Below are positions 1-13,300 of a DNA stretch of 64,000 nucleotides, piece by piece (position 1 is the stretch's first letter; the number at the start of each line of letters is the position of its first letter). A program made the position numbers and the translations under genes. Location of the stretch: assembly GCA_014338405.1 (NCBI GenBank), contig JTDE01000895.1:131945-195944 (forward strand), read 5' to 3'. This DNA is from Paragonimus skrjabini miyazakii (Eukaryota > Platyhelminthes > Trematoda > Plagiorchiida > Troglotrematidae). The notes beneath the pieces were generated by a model that was given only the letters and a program-made list of their open reading frames with translations, was not told where the DNA came from and did no database searches.

Positions 1-1
1 G

Positions 2-169
2 ACCAAAGTGACTCAGCAGAATATCTGTCAAAAAATTGAGCCACGTGAATTGAGCGCTTTGATGACGGCTGGTTTATCGACTTGGGGACAATTCGAACAA
101 CAGTCAACCACTGAACAAATTAGCAGTTTACAAAGGATAGTTGCTGAAGTAATTGTCAGTAAGGTTTGA
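2..169 (+). CDS. Unidentified exon at the window edge
   Basis: The frame starting at base 2 is open from the window edge for 55 codons and rich in Gln, Ser and Thr. It either splices at 158/159 (GTCA|GTAAGG, a good donor) or runs to TGA at 167-169 as a last exon. No domain recognised. Codon use looks coding-like, but the piece is short and its upstream part is outside the window. Confidence 0.45.
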   Translation, partial: TKVTQQNICQKIEPRELSALMTAGLSTWGQFEQQSTTEQISSLQRIVAEVIVSKV

Positions 170-2180
170 CTAACCTCGGGCTAATGTAGTAACCAGCCAT
201 CTTATCACTTTTAAGATAGTGAAATTAGTAGTACACTGGAGACATAATTCTGTTGACCTAAAGTTGAAACCACCATTGAAACGGGTTTTCTAATAATTTT
301 GTGTTTATCCAAAAGTAGGATATTACCATATGCTTGTACTAAACCTCACTGGTTGTCACTAACTGGTAACCAGCTGAATGAGAAGTATGACAAAACGGTT
401 TCACAGGTTAAAGTCACATTTGACTAGTTTCTTTATGACACCTGGCTAATATAAATGCTTGGATGGATTTGAGTAAAACCAATTAAACTGCTGCGAATGG
501 AATTACTTCAAACTAAACATCACCCACACTTGACCAGAAAGTTTTTCAGGATATGAATGTCACTTTTCGTTTTCAAGTTCTGTTGAAGTTACAGTGACAG
601 AAATACCCTGCTACTTGTTGGTCAACACTAGGCTTCGTTAATATGGTTGATATTCAACTTGAGGTTCAGTTGGGACTAAGGAAATCGAGCTGAAATTGAC
701 CAAGCAGATCACTCGTCAAAGTCGGCATTAGGGTGTAATGCAATTCGATGCAAGTAACACCTGCCAGTCGTCAGATATTGTGTCTATATACAAACGTTGG
801 TATCGTACACCAGATCTACTGTGCATTTGACAAAGTAATGTCTGATTAGTTGTAATGTTTTTGTGTAATGCGGTGGTGCAATAAAGTACTACCGTATACT
901 GTATGATTCGCATACTACTGAATGATACAAATGAATACTCAATTCTGAAGTCAGTTCATATCATTATACACTTTTCCATTACAATAAAGTGTGTTCGAAC
1001 ACGTGAAAGGGATTTCAATTAAGCATTTCAAATGAAAGCAAAATATAAGAATTGTCAAAGAACATATCTTTCATTTCAGCGTAATGTAGGTTGCTGACGA
1101 ATTTTATGTGAATAATGTAACTGTAACAATTATAAACCAGATATAAAAACTTACCAAAGTCTGTAACTCCAAAACAAAAATCTGAAATTTAGATCACTAC
1201 TTCATTTCTTAGATTACGGTTTGAATGCGCAAAAATTTTAGTACCCCTCAGTAAATTTTGATTGGTTCCCAGATGTACTCATAACTAAACGTAAAATTAA
1301 AAAAGCGTCAACACATTTTCATTGGTCCGGTATGCAGTTGTCAACTGTCACTATACTCACACAATATGTGGAATTGAACACGACTGCACTTGTTTGAAAT
1401 AAATACTACCAAGTTAAAAGCCTGTGTGTGTTTTTCAACATATCTTGAGATGACATAATGCTCAGAGTTTAAACTAACTCAACACACTGTGTCGACTATG
1501 TACAACCACCAAATGTGTGATGGTTGATGTCTTCCTAGCGGGAACAAGCATTATTCAGTTCATTGCGAGCCAGCGTAGACGGGAACATTCAAAAGTTCGT
1601 TGGCATCACATTAGCTGCCTAGAAACAGGAGTGAGTATAAATACTCTTCAACCGAGCTCAAGCCACATACATCTCAGAAACAATCGGTGAAATAAACAAA
1701 ATTTTCATTGATACTTTAGATCAAACAATTACACACACGTTTTCGTCAACTACAAGGTGGAACAACCGACAATAGTGTTAAAAACGAAAGCAGTGTATTT
1801 TTTAACTCGCTGTAGTAGACAACTCATTGATTGAAACTGGTAATTAAATGGAAAAACTACACGAGGAAACTGATTGCACTGATTGAGACCATCTAATAAA
1901 CACGATCCTTGTTAAAAGAACATATTCTAACAGTTTATGTCATGCATTTCATTTGTGGTTTTACCTGCCAGTGGATACGTGTCTATAGATTGAGCTAAAA
2001 CAAGTCGAACGTGGTATTCATTAATAGATCCTGACAACGGATTTGGTGATAAACAAAATTAGAATACAGTTAAACTGTTCGTCGCGTAGTGACATCACCA
2101 ATATAATCCTTTCTGTGAAATGATAAACTATGTGTCATTAGTGAACAGTTCAACTCTTTCGAATATGAGGTAAACCATTT
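170..2180. other. No gene seen
   Basis: A+T-rich, stops in all frames, no recognisable protein or RNA. Presumed intron or intergenic DNA. Confidence 0.6.
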
Positions 2181-2186
2181 ACAAAA

Positions 2187-2283
2187 AAAATTCGCACCTC
2201 TACTGAATTCGAACCACCGACAGGAACCACATCTCCAATGCTGCGTGTGCTCTACCAGTTAATCTATGAAGCCAGGGTGAAAA
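2187..2283 (-). repeat. tRNA-derived SINE-like element
   Basis: On the minus strand an A-box-like TTAACTGGTAGAGCACACG (2262-2244) is followed about 30 nt later by a B-box-like GGTTCGAATTC (2215-2205), the RNA polymerase III internal promoter layout. Beyond it comes a run of T/A. The arms do not pair well enough for a working tRNA, so a tRNA-derived SINE or tRNA pseudogene fits best. Confidence 0.5.
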
Positions 2284-2450
2284 CCTATAAATCTCACACT
2301 AAGACTGTTTTACCCAAATGCCCCACTGTCCAACAAATCATCTGGGGGATGGATTATTTTGTGGGGACTATTTTGAGCAACTAACAATGACATCCATCAT
2401 TAAAGTTATTGGGTGTACAGTATAGTCAACTTGCTAGTTAACAAGTAATC

Positions 2451-2467
2451 CATATATATATATATAT
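2451..2467. repeat. (AT)n microsatellite
   Basis: Short uninterrupted AT dinucleotide run. A similar shorter one lies near 7720-7733. Confidence 0.9.
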
Positions 2468-2479
2468 TTGGTTGATAAT

Positions 2480-4608
2480 CAGCTGAAGGTCACCGCAAGA
2501 TGGGGAAGATTGTAAGTGCACATTTTGTTAAATTTAATTCGCCCTATCAACTAAACATTAAAGCTATGGTGTAATCACAGTGTCGTTTTTTTATTCCAGT
2601 ATTTCCTCAATGACTTGGTGCAGGAATTTTTATTGGCACGGGTTGTGGTTCATAGTGTGAAATTCAAAAATGGTGTAATCACATCTGGATGACTGAATTC
2701 GGCCCTAATAAATGCATGGGTTACATTCCAAAATGCTATAATCGGACAGAGTAAATGACTAAGGACCATGTGTGTTGGCTAAGAGGAGATACACTAAAAC
2801 GGGAAAAAAGAAGTTATGAAGTCATGACAAATCTGTCGCCTTCTTCGTCGTTGGTGAGCCGCCTTCGTAATTTTGGTATAGGTTATTGACTACCAGTGTG
2901 AGACCGAATTGCATCTGATCAGCCTTCTGAATGACCAGTGACGTGGCCAGATGGTTCAGACAACTGATTACTGATCCACCGATGTTTCTGGCATGGGCTT
3001 CAATTTCATCTCCGTCAGCGCTTCACGCAAAATCGGCAAGGTAACAATGATGCAGGTGGTCAACCGTAACTGAACGATCGGCAACGATCACAATCAATCA
3101 CCTCCAGTCAATGAAAACGTCTCATGATCAGAAATAGCACATGCCACAACGCACAGGTTATATTGCTGTAGGCAAAACAGATTAGAAACATCCTAAGCTA
3201 CACAAAACTATATGATTTCGTTTCGTTTGTTCACGTGTGAAACAGGGTTTTTACACAACTCAGGGCATGACTATTACGTTGGAGGATTTTTGCCATTTGC
3301 CATTAAACACTGTCTGCTGATAGCAGGCACTACCAGTATACTCAGAATGAACATATACCGTTTACCAGCGAATCAATATAGAATAATTAAAATTTTGAAC
3401 AGGCGAAAGTTCAGTCACTTCAGTTTTGTGTACTGTTTGGTGTGTGAATACATATAATTACATCGAGTATTTTGTAAGCATGATCATGGTAACCCAAGGG
3501 GCTGCTCCAACCCATTTTTGTGCACACTAAACAAGCTGACAAGTTTGAACACGTATAGGTCGATACTTTGGGAGTCCTGTTGTGCAAAAACCTCATGAAT
3601 AGACTAACTGGACCAACAGGTTGGTCTGTTACCAAGAGATTTTCGGCAGTGAAAGATGTAATAGTTCAGTTAGTTACCCGTAAAGTTTATTTTCATACAT
3701 TTCCTATTCTGTCTACAGTTTATCAGAACTGTCAGTCCGGCTGATTGTATGTAACAGTATTTTGACAAAATCACTTTTGAATGCACTTGGAATGAACCTT
3801 GGGAACAGAAAATATTACACGCTGCACATCGCTTCTGACAGACTAAATTCTGTAACGTATCATCCGTCCGTCCATTAGTGAGTAAACTAGAAAACGTAAA
3901 ATGTCGTTTAATTCAGCTTAGTGAGAATAAAGCGAAAACCGTTTGGCTGATATGTAAATCAAAACATCTCTAACACCATTCTGTGAGGTAAAGTTCTGAC
4001 AACATATCCAGAGATTTACCCTTAAGTAATTCTCAAGAAGATGTCTACTTTTGCCAAGCCAAGCTGACCATCCATGACCCACATCGTTTATCTGTTTGTA
4101 CGGAAGTCGTCTAAAATAAACTGCATTTTCGACACATAATACAATAGTGTCTATAAGGTGCTCATGTGGTAGTTTGAAAAGCAACGGACATTTTGAATCA
4201 TGCTAATTGTCAAGACAGTACAACCATCAAATAAGAAACATATTTGCTATTTTACATATGTGGAGTGAGGTGGTCTTCTTCTAGCGCAGAAAATGCTAAA
4301 AATATGCGAAATTATTCCTCAGATTTACCATGAATAAAAAGGGCTGCTTTAAGATTTTTGGCGAATGTTGGCAGAAATCAGTTCATATATACTGATAAGC
4401 GACATCAAAGCAAAGGTTGAAGTTTGCATGGGCGTGGTTTCATTCCAAAGTATAATTTCAGAAGCGTGATTATCACACTAACGAATAAGGTATTGTGTCT
4501 ACGTGATCCTTAGTTTCAGAGTTAGTTGCGTCACAGTAATAAGTAAGGAGTGTGCATTATCATTTTATATATGCGAAGAACAAGGAGCTCAGCAATCCGT
4601 ATAACTAG
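2480..4608. other. No gene seen
   Basis: Several ORFs of 60-90 codons on both strands, none with recognisable motifs, paired splice sites or coding-like codon use. Confidence 0.5.
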
Positions 4609-4911
4609 TGTAGTGGGAACGGCCAAACGCATTATACTACTCACACTACTAAGTAGTGATTCATGAGCGTGTATTCGAATAGTAAAGTAATGGGTGAAAA
4701 ATCCAAGATAACACAGTGTAGTGCACTGTGATATGAATTGGTCTCTATTTCATAAACGAACCGGACATTGGCAACCGTAACAACGTGTCCTTCATGAATC
4801 AATGTTATATACAAATGAATATGTTCGTTTGTTATGGGGTTAAAGCGTATATCCTGTGGCGATTTTACAAATAAGCAATCTTTGCACCATCAGCGTTTTT
4901 GGCTCAGAACA
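4609..4911 (+). repeat. 5' LTR of gypsy element 1
   Basis: About 303 bp. It starts TGTAGTG and ends near TTTTTGGCTCAGAACA. It aligns over its length with the minus-strand LTR at 34685-35007: both start TGTAGTG, share an exact 14-mer TATACTACTCACAC (4633-4646 and complement of 34970-34983), TTGGCAACCGT-like and GCRCCATC-like blocks, and the TTGGCTCA terminus. Ends are set from this comparison and may be off by a few bases; I see no clear target-site duplication. Confidence 0.75.
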
Positions 4912-4959
4912 ATTGATACCTTGACTAGAGTTAAGGATGAAGATCCCATGGTCATAGTT

Positions 4960-5600
4960 GCTCGAGGATAGGGATGTTCCGATTTTTCCGGATGGCTTCG
5001 AGGATGTGGCCGGAGTGGTTGTAGTCGGGATCGACCAGGTAAAGCTGGCGACCCTGCGGAAACTGCTCAGGGGCAGAGCAAAGGTGGTGCTGAAGGTGGC
5101 GCGAAGTGACCTTGCGAAACCGGAGTGAGTCACCGCAAAGGATGCGCCGGTCTTCGGGTTCGGTGGCCCCATCGAATGCCAGGAGGCGACGCCCTCATTT
5201 ACACCATGTCACTGCAGGCAGCGTTGCCAATAGCCCTGCCACATTTGGACCAGGACTCAGAGCAACGCAATCTAAGGGAAAAACTCTCGGAGGGAATGCC
5301 ACCGGTAGTCCGGAGTCAGCTCTAGATTGTCTTCATCGCATATCCGATGACGTTGTAGTAATTGGCTGGTACGGCTGGATAGTTGCTGGTGGAAAACTCT
5401 CCGACAACTAACGAGTTGAAGGCACACGAAGCAAGCGAACTGAGCGACATTCGAAGCGCAGTAGAAAGGGTAACTCAGGAAAGGATAGCTTTGAAGGCAA
5501 AGGAAAAAGACAGGAAAATCGTTACAGATGCCGAAGACATGGAAACATGTGAAGATTTTGCCCACTGGGCAAGCAAAAGCCAAGTTTTGCTGATTGCTTT
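4960..5600 (+). pseudogene. gag: gypsy 1 gag remnant with degenerate zinc knuckle
   Basis: Fragments in different frames: an ALPHLDQDSEQR...REKL.EGMPP..RSQL block (about 5205-5325), typical of the capsid C-terminal part of gypsy gags; a helical E/K-rich stretch (5383-5520); then TCEDFAHWASKS at about 5543-5578, which keeps C-x4-H spacing of a CCHC knuckle but has lost the first Cys and has Ser for the last. A stop and frame changes separate the parts, so it is non-coding now. Confidence 0.65.
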
Positions 5601-5972
5601 TTGTTTGGGAAAAGAAATCGGGTGATAGAGACGTTTGATAAGACGGCAGTTCAGGTTGGGACAGAAATTAAATGTAGCTCGGAGTGTTGTTTGATTGACA
5701 CTGGGACGACGATTTCATTGATTGTGCGAAGGTTAGAGAAGATAGCTCAATTGTGTGCAATGATTATTCGAACAGTGGATGGATTAACTCTCAAAGTTAA
5801 CGGCCTGGCAGAATACGATGTCCGAATCAGTGGTCAATTAATCAAACAACCCTTCGTCATTTCTCCCGATCCACATCAGACTCTACTGGGAGCGGATTTT
5901 CTTGATCGTACTGAAGCCATGATTAATTTGGAACATGATAAGCTCGTAACGATGTGTGTGTGGTTCCACTAA
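5601..5972 (+). pseudogene. gypsy 1 retropepsin-like protease region
   Basis: An open 123-codon stretch. The catalytic Asp is visible in CLIDTGTTISLI and the conserved hydrophobic-LLGADFL block follows about 65 residues later, the pattern of gypsy aspartic proteases (D-T-G then I/L-L-G-x-D). It is the best-preserved part of this element; the protein ends in this frame before RT begins in another. Confidence 0.75.
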
Positions 5973-6214
5973 TGAGAAAGTGCAAACCACAGCTTTAACA
6001 AGTAAAAAGAAAACCCACCTAGCTCGATACCAACCTGTGACAACCAGTTGCGGAATGAAATAATGCACAAAATTCGAAAATTATTCATCACGGTTCAGGA
6101 TCCACAAAGCTACTGTGATTGAGTTGTATATGAAACTCCCAAACAACCAAAGTTATCTTGACCATTCGGTTTCAGAAGAAATCCGAAACACCTGCAGACG
6201 GAAAATGAAACAGT

Positions 6215-6910
6215 AAAGGACATGCTGAGAGAAGAAATCACCGAGCAGGTGGATATCCCATTCAATTCTCCCGTCTTGCTGGTGAAGAAGCCTGATGGAA
6301 AATGTCGATTTCGTGTCGACTTCGGACGGCTCAATGAGGTCACAATCAATAAAGTCGCAACAGTCCCAACGGTAGGAGAAATTCTTGGTAGGCTACAAAA
6401 CGACAGGATATTCACAATGTTGAACTTGCGGTCTGGATATTGGCACATTACATTCAAGTAACGGAACCGAGATAAAAAGCTTTCATGGTGGAGGAAAAGC
6501 CTTATCGCTTCAAACGTATGCCTGTTGAAATGTAGGGTACCCCCTTTAAGTTCAGACGACTGATGCTCAAGGTGCTGGGCGGATTGCATACCACTGGTGT
6601 TTATGGGGACGATATCGTTATCTACAGCGCCAATGAGGCCGAAAATACAATACATGTTTCAGATGTGTTGCAGAAGGTTGAACAATCTAATCTACGGATT
6701 AGTAATCCAAAGCCGCAACTGGCGAAACACACAGTGGTATTAATAGGTCAAAAGGTCGATCAGGGCGAAGTCCAAGTGCCCGAGAAACTGATGACGACCA
6801 AAGCTACTCCGACACCGACTTCGAAGAGAACACTACAACAGTTTTTTGGTCGCATCGGTTTCTACAGTCGATTCATGAAAACTTCAGTGACCCCGCTTCA
6901 GTGACCTTAC
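6215..6910 (+). pseudogene. gypsy 1 reverse transcriptase, broken
   Basis: The fingers block reads SPVLLVKKPDGKCRFRVDFGRLN at about 6268-6336 and is followed by FTMLNLRSGYWHI (about 6411-6450). After a stop and frame change come KPYRFKRMP and then VYGDDIVIYS (YGDD at 6602-6613, matching the catalytic Y-x-DD), and finally the LQQFFGRIGFYSRFM connection region near 6835-6880. At least one stop near 6462 and one near 6533 interrupt it. Known order of gypsy RT motifs is kept. Confidence 0.85.
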
Positions 6911-6974
6911 CATACGGTATTCCGAGGAAGAATTGTCGATTTTATTAGACACAAGAAGCCAATCAAAGGTTTGT

Positions 6975-7310
6975 CAAAATCAAACAATTAACGAAGATGG
7001 GCCAACTTACACTGAAATTACTGGTGACTGGACAGAGCTACGTTGTCGCAACGAATGTGAACGATGTAGGAGTCGGAGCTTTATTGAATTAAGAGGATGG
7101 TGTTGTGGAATATGCCTGTCCGGTACTGAGTCCTGCCGAACGAAACTACTCAACGACGGGGAATGAGTGTTTGGCGATCGTGTGGACCTTGAAAAATTGG
7201 AGACCATGCCTACTAAACTGACGTTTCTATGTGGAGACCGACGAAAAACAGTTGGAGTGGACTAGATCGGTGAAGGACCTCCGAAGAAAGCTGCCTTGTT
7301 GTGGGTTACG
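6975..7310 (+). pseudogene. gypsy 1 RNase H, broken
   Basis: Reads ATNVNDVGVGALLN (about 7048-7089), then after a stop EDGVVEYACPVLSPAERNYS, TTGNECLAIVWTLKNWRP and VETDEKQLEW, the D-E-D layout of retroelement RNase H with the first Asp position changed (T-N). Two in-frame stops are visible. Recognisable homology ends near 7310. Confidence 0.8.
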
Positions 7311-7329
7311 ACCACGGCACTATAATGCG

Positions 7330-10300
7330 ATCACTGATCTTCACTAAACTAGTAAACACCCGGTAATTACATGTTCATGATCATTAGTTAACAATATTGC
7401 TTTGGTCCAGCCAGTATGTGAGCATAACGGATGGGCTGAGAAACTGTGGCATCTGATACGAATTCTCGAATGACTCTATCATCTATTAATAGACACCGTT
7501 CAACACGCGAATCTAAAATTATCAGCAACACAGTTGATTGCTGTTAGTAACGGAAACTATGAGGATTACTAAGAATTATCAGAAAATCTTTGTCCCTCGA
7601 AGTCAATTACCGTTAAGTCAAAACTGTTGTGGTTCTGATAAGTATTGTGTAATCGCATATTAAGGATTCTGTTCTCGCGTTTTTATTTGAGTTAGATTAA
7701 AACTCACCAAGAAAGGTTCATATATATATATATTGTTTCGAAAAAGAGACAAAAGACTATCTTTAGTAGCTTATGAAACTCAACGTTCTTAACAGCTTAA
7801 CTAAACGCACATCTAAAGCTTATCAGAAGGTGTTCATTGCGCATGCCATGCAAACTGACTGACCTTTTGGTACGACTTTACAACCAAAGTCCAGTTAACA
7901 TTGTGATAAATACGGGTACAAAATCGTGAATATGATAAATTGTTACGAGTTTCCTGTCTTGTCAAATGAAATTGTTCACTATGGGATTTGTAATACCAGT
8001 CTCAGTTCTATGTTACGGACTGACTAAACAAGCTGGTAATCAATAGATTTATAAATTATCACATCCGAAAAATATTCGCCTAAAACGTGGGGGCCGTAAC
8101 ATTTATGAAGTTTGTGCACTAAAGTGTATGACTTTCCTTCCGTAGTTTTCAAAACTGGACATAATTTAATAGTTTGAGTTAACATCGGGCATCACAACGG
8201 TATGCATTAAACAAGATAGAAAGATCTTAGTATACTGGTTTTGGCGCTGTATGGTTGATATCGATGTAACCATACGGAATTGGAACACATTATCTGTATG
8301 CTGTAATCTGGTACGTGGTACTCTTAAATACAGCAAAACTAAGTTCAACATTAAAGAAGCAAAAACGTGCGACGGACTTCCGTTGTAAGCAGACTCAGTA
8401 ACACAAAAAACACTATTCATACCGTTTAATGAAAGATTAAAGCGATATAAAGGATACCATTAAAATTCCCAATACCAGAAGGTCAAAAAACAATAAATGA
8501 AATTGATCAAACTCTCTGGTTTTATCCAGTACTTATCAGCGCATTTACAAATATGACGTATGTTACATTCTATGACACTTTAATTCGTGTATGTTTACGA
8601 TGTACATCATCTGAACGAAACCTTGATATTTGGATCATGGGGTTAAAAAGAACAAACTCTGTTTAATAATGGTTATTACAAAAAGATAACGCAAAATCCA
8701 TTTGACCTAGTTTAAAAAATACGAGCTTAATGGCACAGCCACTATTTTCAGAGTGAAGATTATCAGTTCACAAAGTGAATGCTCCGTACTGCATTTTGAA
8801 TTGTCGTTTGTCCTCAGTTCCAGATTTTATCCTCCATTTTCAGTTCTGCTGTATAGTTTAATGCTAACAACTAGTGGTATACAGAGTCATTACAGAAAAT
8901 GCTATGTGATAATGAAATGTGCAACAGCTTAGTCAAAAATGAAGTAGTTGTAGAGGTATTTTCTGTCATAAACTGACCCAAGTGAATCCCTACTTACCGA
9001 AATCTTTTTCCGTCGTTTATAAATAGGAAACTCTGTTCTTTACCTGACTGTCTACCATAGACCATTGACGTTTATTTGTTAATCTCGTAATCAAAATTCA
9101 AGCTACGTAACTATACGCTACTTGATCTATAATTATTTACTATGAAGGAAGAATAGAAAAAGTTCGGATGTTTTTTGAAGAGTTATCGATCGGTGAAGCA
9201 CATAGAGGGTGGATAAACTAATTTTATTTTATACTCTGAGAATTTCATCTTATATGCAAATAGAGCCTTGTTGTTGCGGAAAACTATTTTATTCATATAG
9301 ACTCGTGCTAAAAAAAAATCAATTTAAGTTTAAATTCGATCATACTCCTCCGATAAGTTGAAAGGGAGTTCTTTTTTCTATAAACCGCAAAAAATATTTC
9401 TTAACCGAACTATTGAAAAGTGCATGTATCCATCGAAACAATAAGGGAACAATAACCCTAGTAATGTGGTTTACTTTTTATAGCATTTCTATGCAAGTAG
9501 TACGTACTACAATACTCAGAATATGCATTCATTCTATCTCAGACATAGCTTGTTGAGACGATTTCGAACATGGGTTTTCCATGTGTTAGCTTATACAAAT
9601 ATGCATACTTCATGAGTATGTAATTTCAAACTGTCTTTATGTATGCGCAGTTCAAGCTCCTATACACAGCACCTAAAGTCATAGCAATAGTGAAATAATT
9701 ATTTATGATTGCTAACATGTCACGGATTGCTATCTTTTGACTGTCTGTTTTGCGATTTCATCAATATAAACTAAATGAGTATGATGATTTGATCACGATG
9801 AATAAATTCACCTTCTGTGTTTAGTTTACATAATTTCAACTGACCATGTTCACAATTTTTTCATTTGGCTGTTTAAGTTTCCAATTCTACCTGTTGGTCA
9901 CGTCATTTTAGATTCAGTCTAACCTCACTTAGCCAACTTTCTTGTGTTCAGCTGTACGCGGGGTGTAATGCTGAATAGCTCATAGAAAATGTTGGTCACC
10001 TGGGAGATTATGTTTGCTTTGGTTTGTTAAATATTCGGACAGTTGATTAGTATCAGGTTGTATAATATGGAATAGAACACAAGTCACGGCAACCACGCCC
10101 TTGCTCCATTTGCTTTGGTCAATCACTTATTCAGTCGAAGCATACCTTGTTTCTAAGACTATGGAACTGATGAACACAACTATATGCTCTAATTAGCTCA
10201 GCAGCAACAGGAACGCAAAAAAATCTTTTGACAAAAAAAAAACAAAGATTTAGTGAAAGCAAATAAGTGGCTTTGAAGGTTAAATTCCAAAGAGTCATAT

Positions 10301-13300
10301 GCTACGTACAAAACAGTACATAGTTGTTTGCTTACTAAGAAGTCATTTCCAACTGGATACAAACTAAGGGAATTTTATAAGAGACTAGAAACCTACCATT
10401 TAAGAGTATTTATCTTCTGTATTCATATGTTAAAGATGAACATGTACTGTAAACATTGGCTAGGTCACTGATAGCGTTTTTTTCATGGTCTCCGTGATTG
10501 CAAGATGACAATGATAGCAAATGGAATGAAGTGATATTGCAACTGATTATTTTGAAATCATGAAGAAAGTAAAAACAACTAAAAAGAGGACAAATTGAAC
10601 ATGCACAAAAGAACATGTATACTTCCATTAAATGCATGGTGAAAAGAAATACTTATGAATAGTAAACTAACCAAAATGGTGACAGAACACTTATAATTGG
10701 ATGTTATGAGTGTGTTCAATAGCTTTCTATGCTCAACTGACTGTAAGTTGATCTGAAATCTTCGCACAGATTTTAAATAAAACAATCTGAAATTATATAT
10801 AACTTTTTATTCTTGTTCAGTTTATGTTTGCTTACCTAGTTTCAGCTAAATTTTGTGATGTTACCAGACAACGATAATGGGCTATAATAAACGTCCCGAA
10901 CTCCAAGCAACGTGACTTGAAACATGTTTTGGATGTTTGCTTCAGGCTGTAAATAAAAGCTTACGAAACGTCTGCATCTAGTTATCAAGTTCAAGTGTGT
11001 GAATATCCCACATAACACCACCTCTTTTAAATAATTGCCCTTGTATATTTCACATCCCGTGTTGTTGACACTCATTTGAACTTTGATCCAGATGTTTTTG
11101 TTTTATCGTGTCAATATGATGGTTGTGCGAATAGCCAGTTACCTATTATTACACTTTGCTTAAATAATGAATGCATCACACATTTTTGGAACTCAGATCA
11201 TTTTCGTTGTCTCAAACCATTTGGCTGTTTAAAAGAATACTGTTACATATGAATGTCACATTATATGTTTATAACTCCTCTTCAGGTTGTTCAACACCAA
11301 ACTGTTATTCGTTCCCCGATCTGCTAGTCGAAAATGTTGTTGTTGTTTACTTATCAATTTTGCTAGTTTATTCAATAGTACAGTGACATTGTGATTCCGT
11401 CTTGTTTTGTCTATTTGGGATCGTTAGTTAATCGCCACCTCAACTCAACTCGGCTTTTTCTTTAAAAAGCATACAACGTCACCATACCAAATAGTTTTAA
11501 GTTCGATTCTTTTTTATAAATACCGCTTGCTGGCCATACTAATTCAAACTTAACACAATTCTCAGTCTCAACCAACATCCAAACCAATTTAGAATTTAAA
11601 TGTAATTAGTCCTCAACGTTATTGGCAAAAAAACACGAATATTTTGTAGTGGACGACGTAACATTTGGGATTTCTTACTTTCAACTTCAGTTGAACAGCA
11701 TTCAGGTAGAAATTCACGTTAGGCAATCCATAAACCCTCTCCAGCTCACACAAATGCATGCGTACAATTCACTTCACGAAATTTATGTTTGTTGTTTAGT
11801 AGGGCGCATTGAGGCATCTTGTTAGCTAAAGGTCTAAACCGGAATTGAATATATTCTATGAGGGAGTGAGGAATGGGAACATAGAACGGAAGTGGTTTTT
11901 GTGTTTCTCCACTCTCCTTCCAACAGTTCTTGTCATATGACCTGTTAGTTGGAGCAGCGTCTGTGAGCCAGGACACAGGAAATCCGCTGGATAGTGGGTC
12001 GGGACCTAGTCAGAAGTTGTATTGAAAGGCATGCATTACAATTTACTCATAACTGTAGATATTATTAACGCATGCTTGAAAGGCTAACCATGATTGCATT
12101 CAGCTGTCCTGATAAGGTTGTGCACTGTTTTCTTGAATAAGTTGAAATAAATTTGCCAAGTTAGGATTATTAATTTTATGCTTTGTTCTGTAGTGGAGTT
12201 GTGCGTGCGACAAGTCTCTATTCGCTATCGGGTCACCATCTAACGAAATAGTATGTGCTAACTTCTGTGATTTCAAGTCTACGCAAGAAAGTGGTAATAG
12301 TTGTAAGCAAATACATGGCGGTAACTTCCAACCTCTTTGGATAATATTTGTTGGGAGCACTATCCTAATGATCAATCCCACTTACGTGGTCGTTCTCCTA
12401 GTAATTTTTACCTTTCAACTACCTCTTTTGAGTTTAACCCTGGCTTTCCACATATATCAAACATGACTAGCGACAAGTTTTGCACCATATTGTTGGCTTC
12501 CTGCACTATCCATACTGTCAAACAACTCGAGTTAATATGAGTGAATTAGGCAATCTGTTCCTATTATTGTTTAAAGTTCGACTATTACACTCCGTATTTC
12601 AAATTAACGCTACTGAATCTGAATTGGTTTGTTGGCACAGGAAAGATACTCTGGGTCATGAACGGTGTCTAACTCGAACAATCAGAACACAAGCCACTGC
12701 TAGAATATAGACGAAGGGATGCTAAGCATTGATAGTCGAGTGAAAACGACACACAGATAGATGGCTATAAGTTGAACACAATGAGGTTAATGAATACCAG
12801 CCTACTAGTTTGAATAAGTGTCAACAAATCGTAACATACAGACAAGCTTACAAAACACGTGCTTACTGACAAATGTGATGTGGCTGTGGAGTCAATCATA
12901 ACTGTCGGGCACGGGGATGGGCGTGAATGGAGTGTGTCGGATGCGTTATAGGGATGCGCTGTCGAAATGATTGGACTTAGTTGACAAGCATGAATATTCC
13001 AATAAACCGAGTTAACCGAGGCAAGTCAGTATGGAGACAACCGTCAAAAAATTTATTTCAGGTTACTCTGTTGTAACCATCGAATAGATTCAGTAAGCTA
13101 ATGAACAACTAGCAACGATGGTCCGGGGCACTGCATTTGTCACTCTATTGTAATTTATAGAAACCTACATAGAGCATCACTTACAACTCCCATACTACCA
13201 CAGAACTTCCAGTTAGCCTGTTTAGAAAAGAAACATCTGGCTCAAGTTTCACTGTTTTTGAAGCACGTTGGTAGTGTGTGACCTTGCTACTGCCGGAGTT

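Larger units (their letters stand above)
4912..7320 (+). mobile_element. Ty3/gypsy retrotransposon 1, decayed: gag, protease, RT, RNase H
   Basis: In order after the LTR: a G+C-richer gag region (about 4960-5590), protease (about 5680-5960), reverse transcriptase (about 6215-6905) and RNase H (about 6975-7310). Frames change repeatedly and stops interrupt them, so no intact polyprotein remains. Homology stops shortly after the RNase H block; neither H2C2 zinc finger nor integrase follows, and there is no 3' LTR downstream. A matching integrase plus LTR of the same family lies at 34.7-35.9 kb in opposite orientation. Family assignment rests on motif order and residues, not on a search. Confidence 0.85.

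Noticed and set aside
5272..5583. 103-codon minus-strand ORF
   Set aside because: Antisense shadow of the gypsy 1 gag region.
6110..6655. 181-codon minus-strand ORF, the longest in the window overall
   Set aside because: Lies antisense to the gypsy 1 RT, whose motifs are clear on the plus strand.
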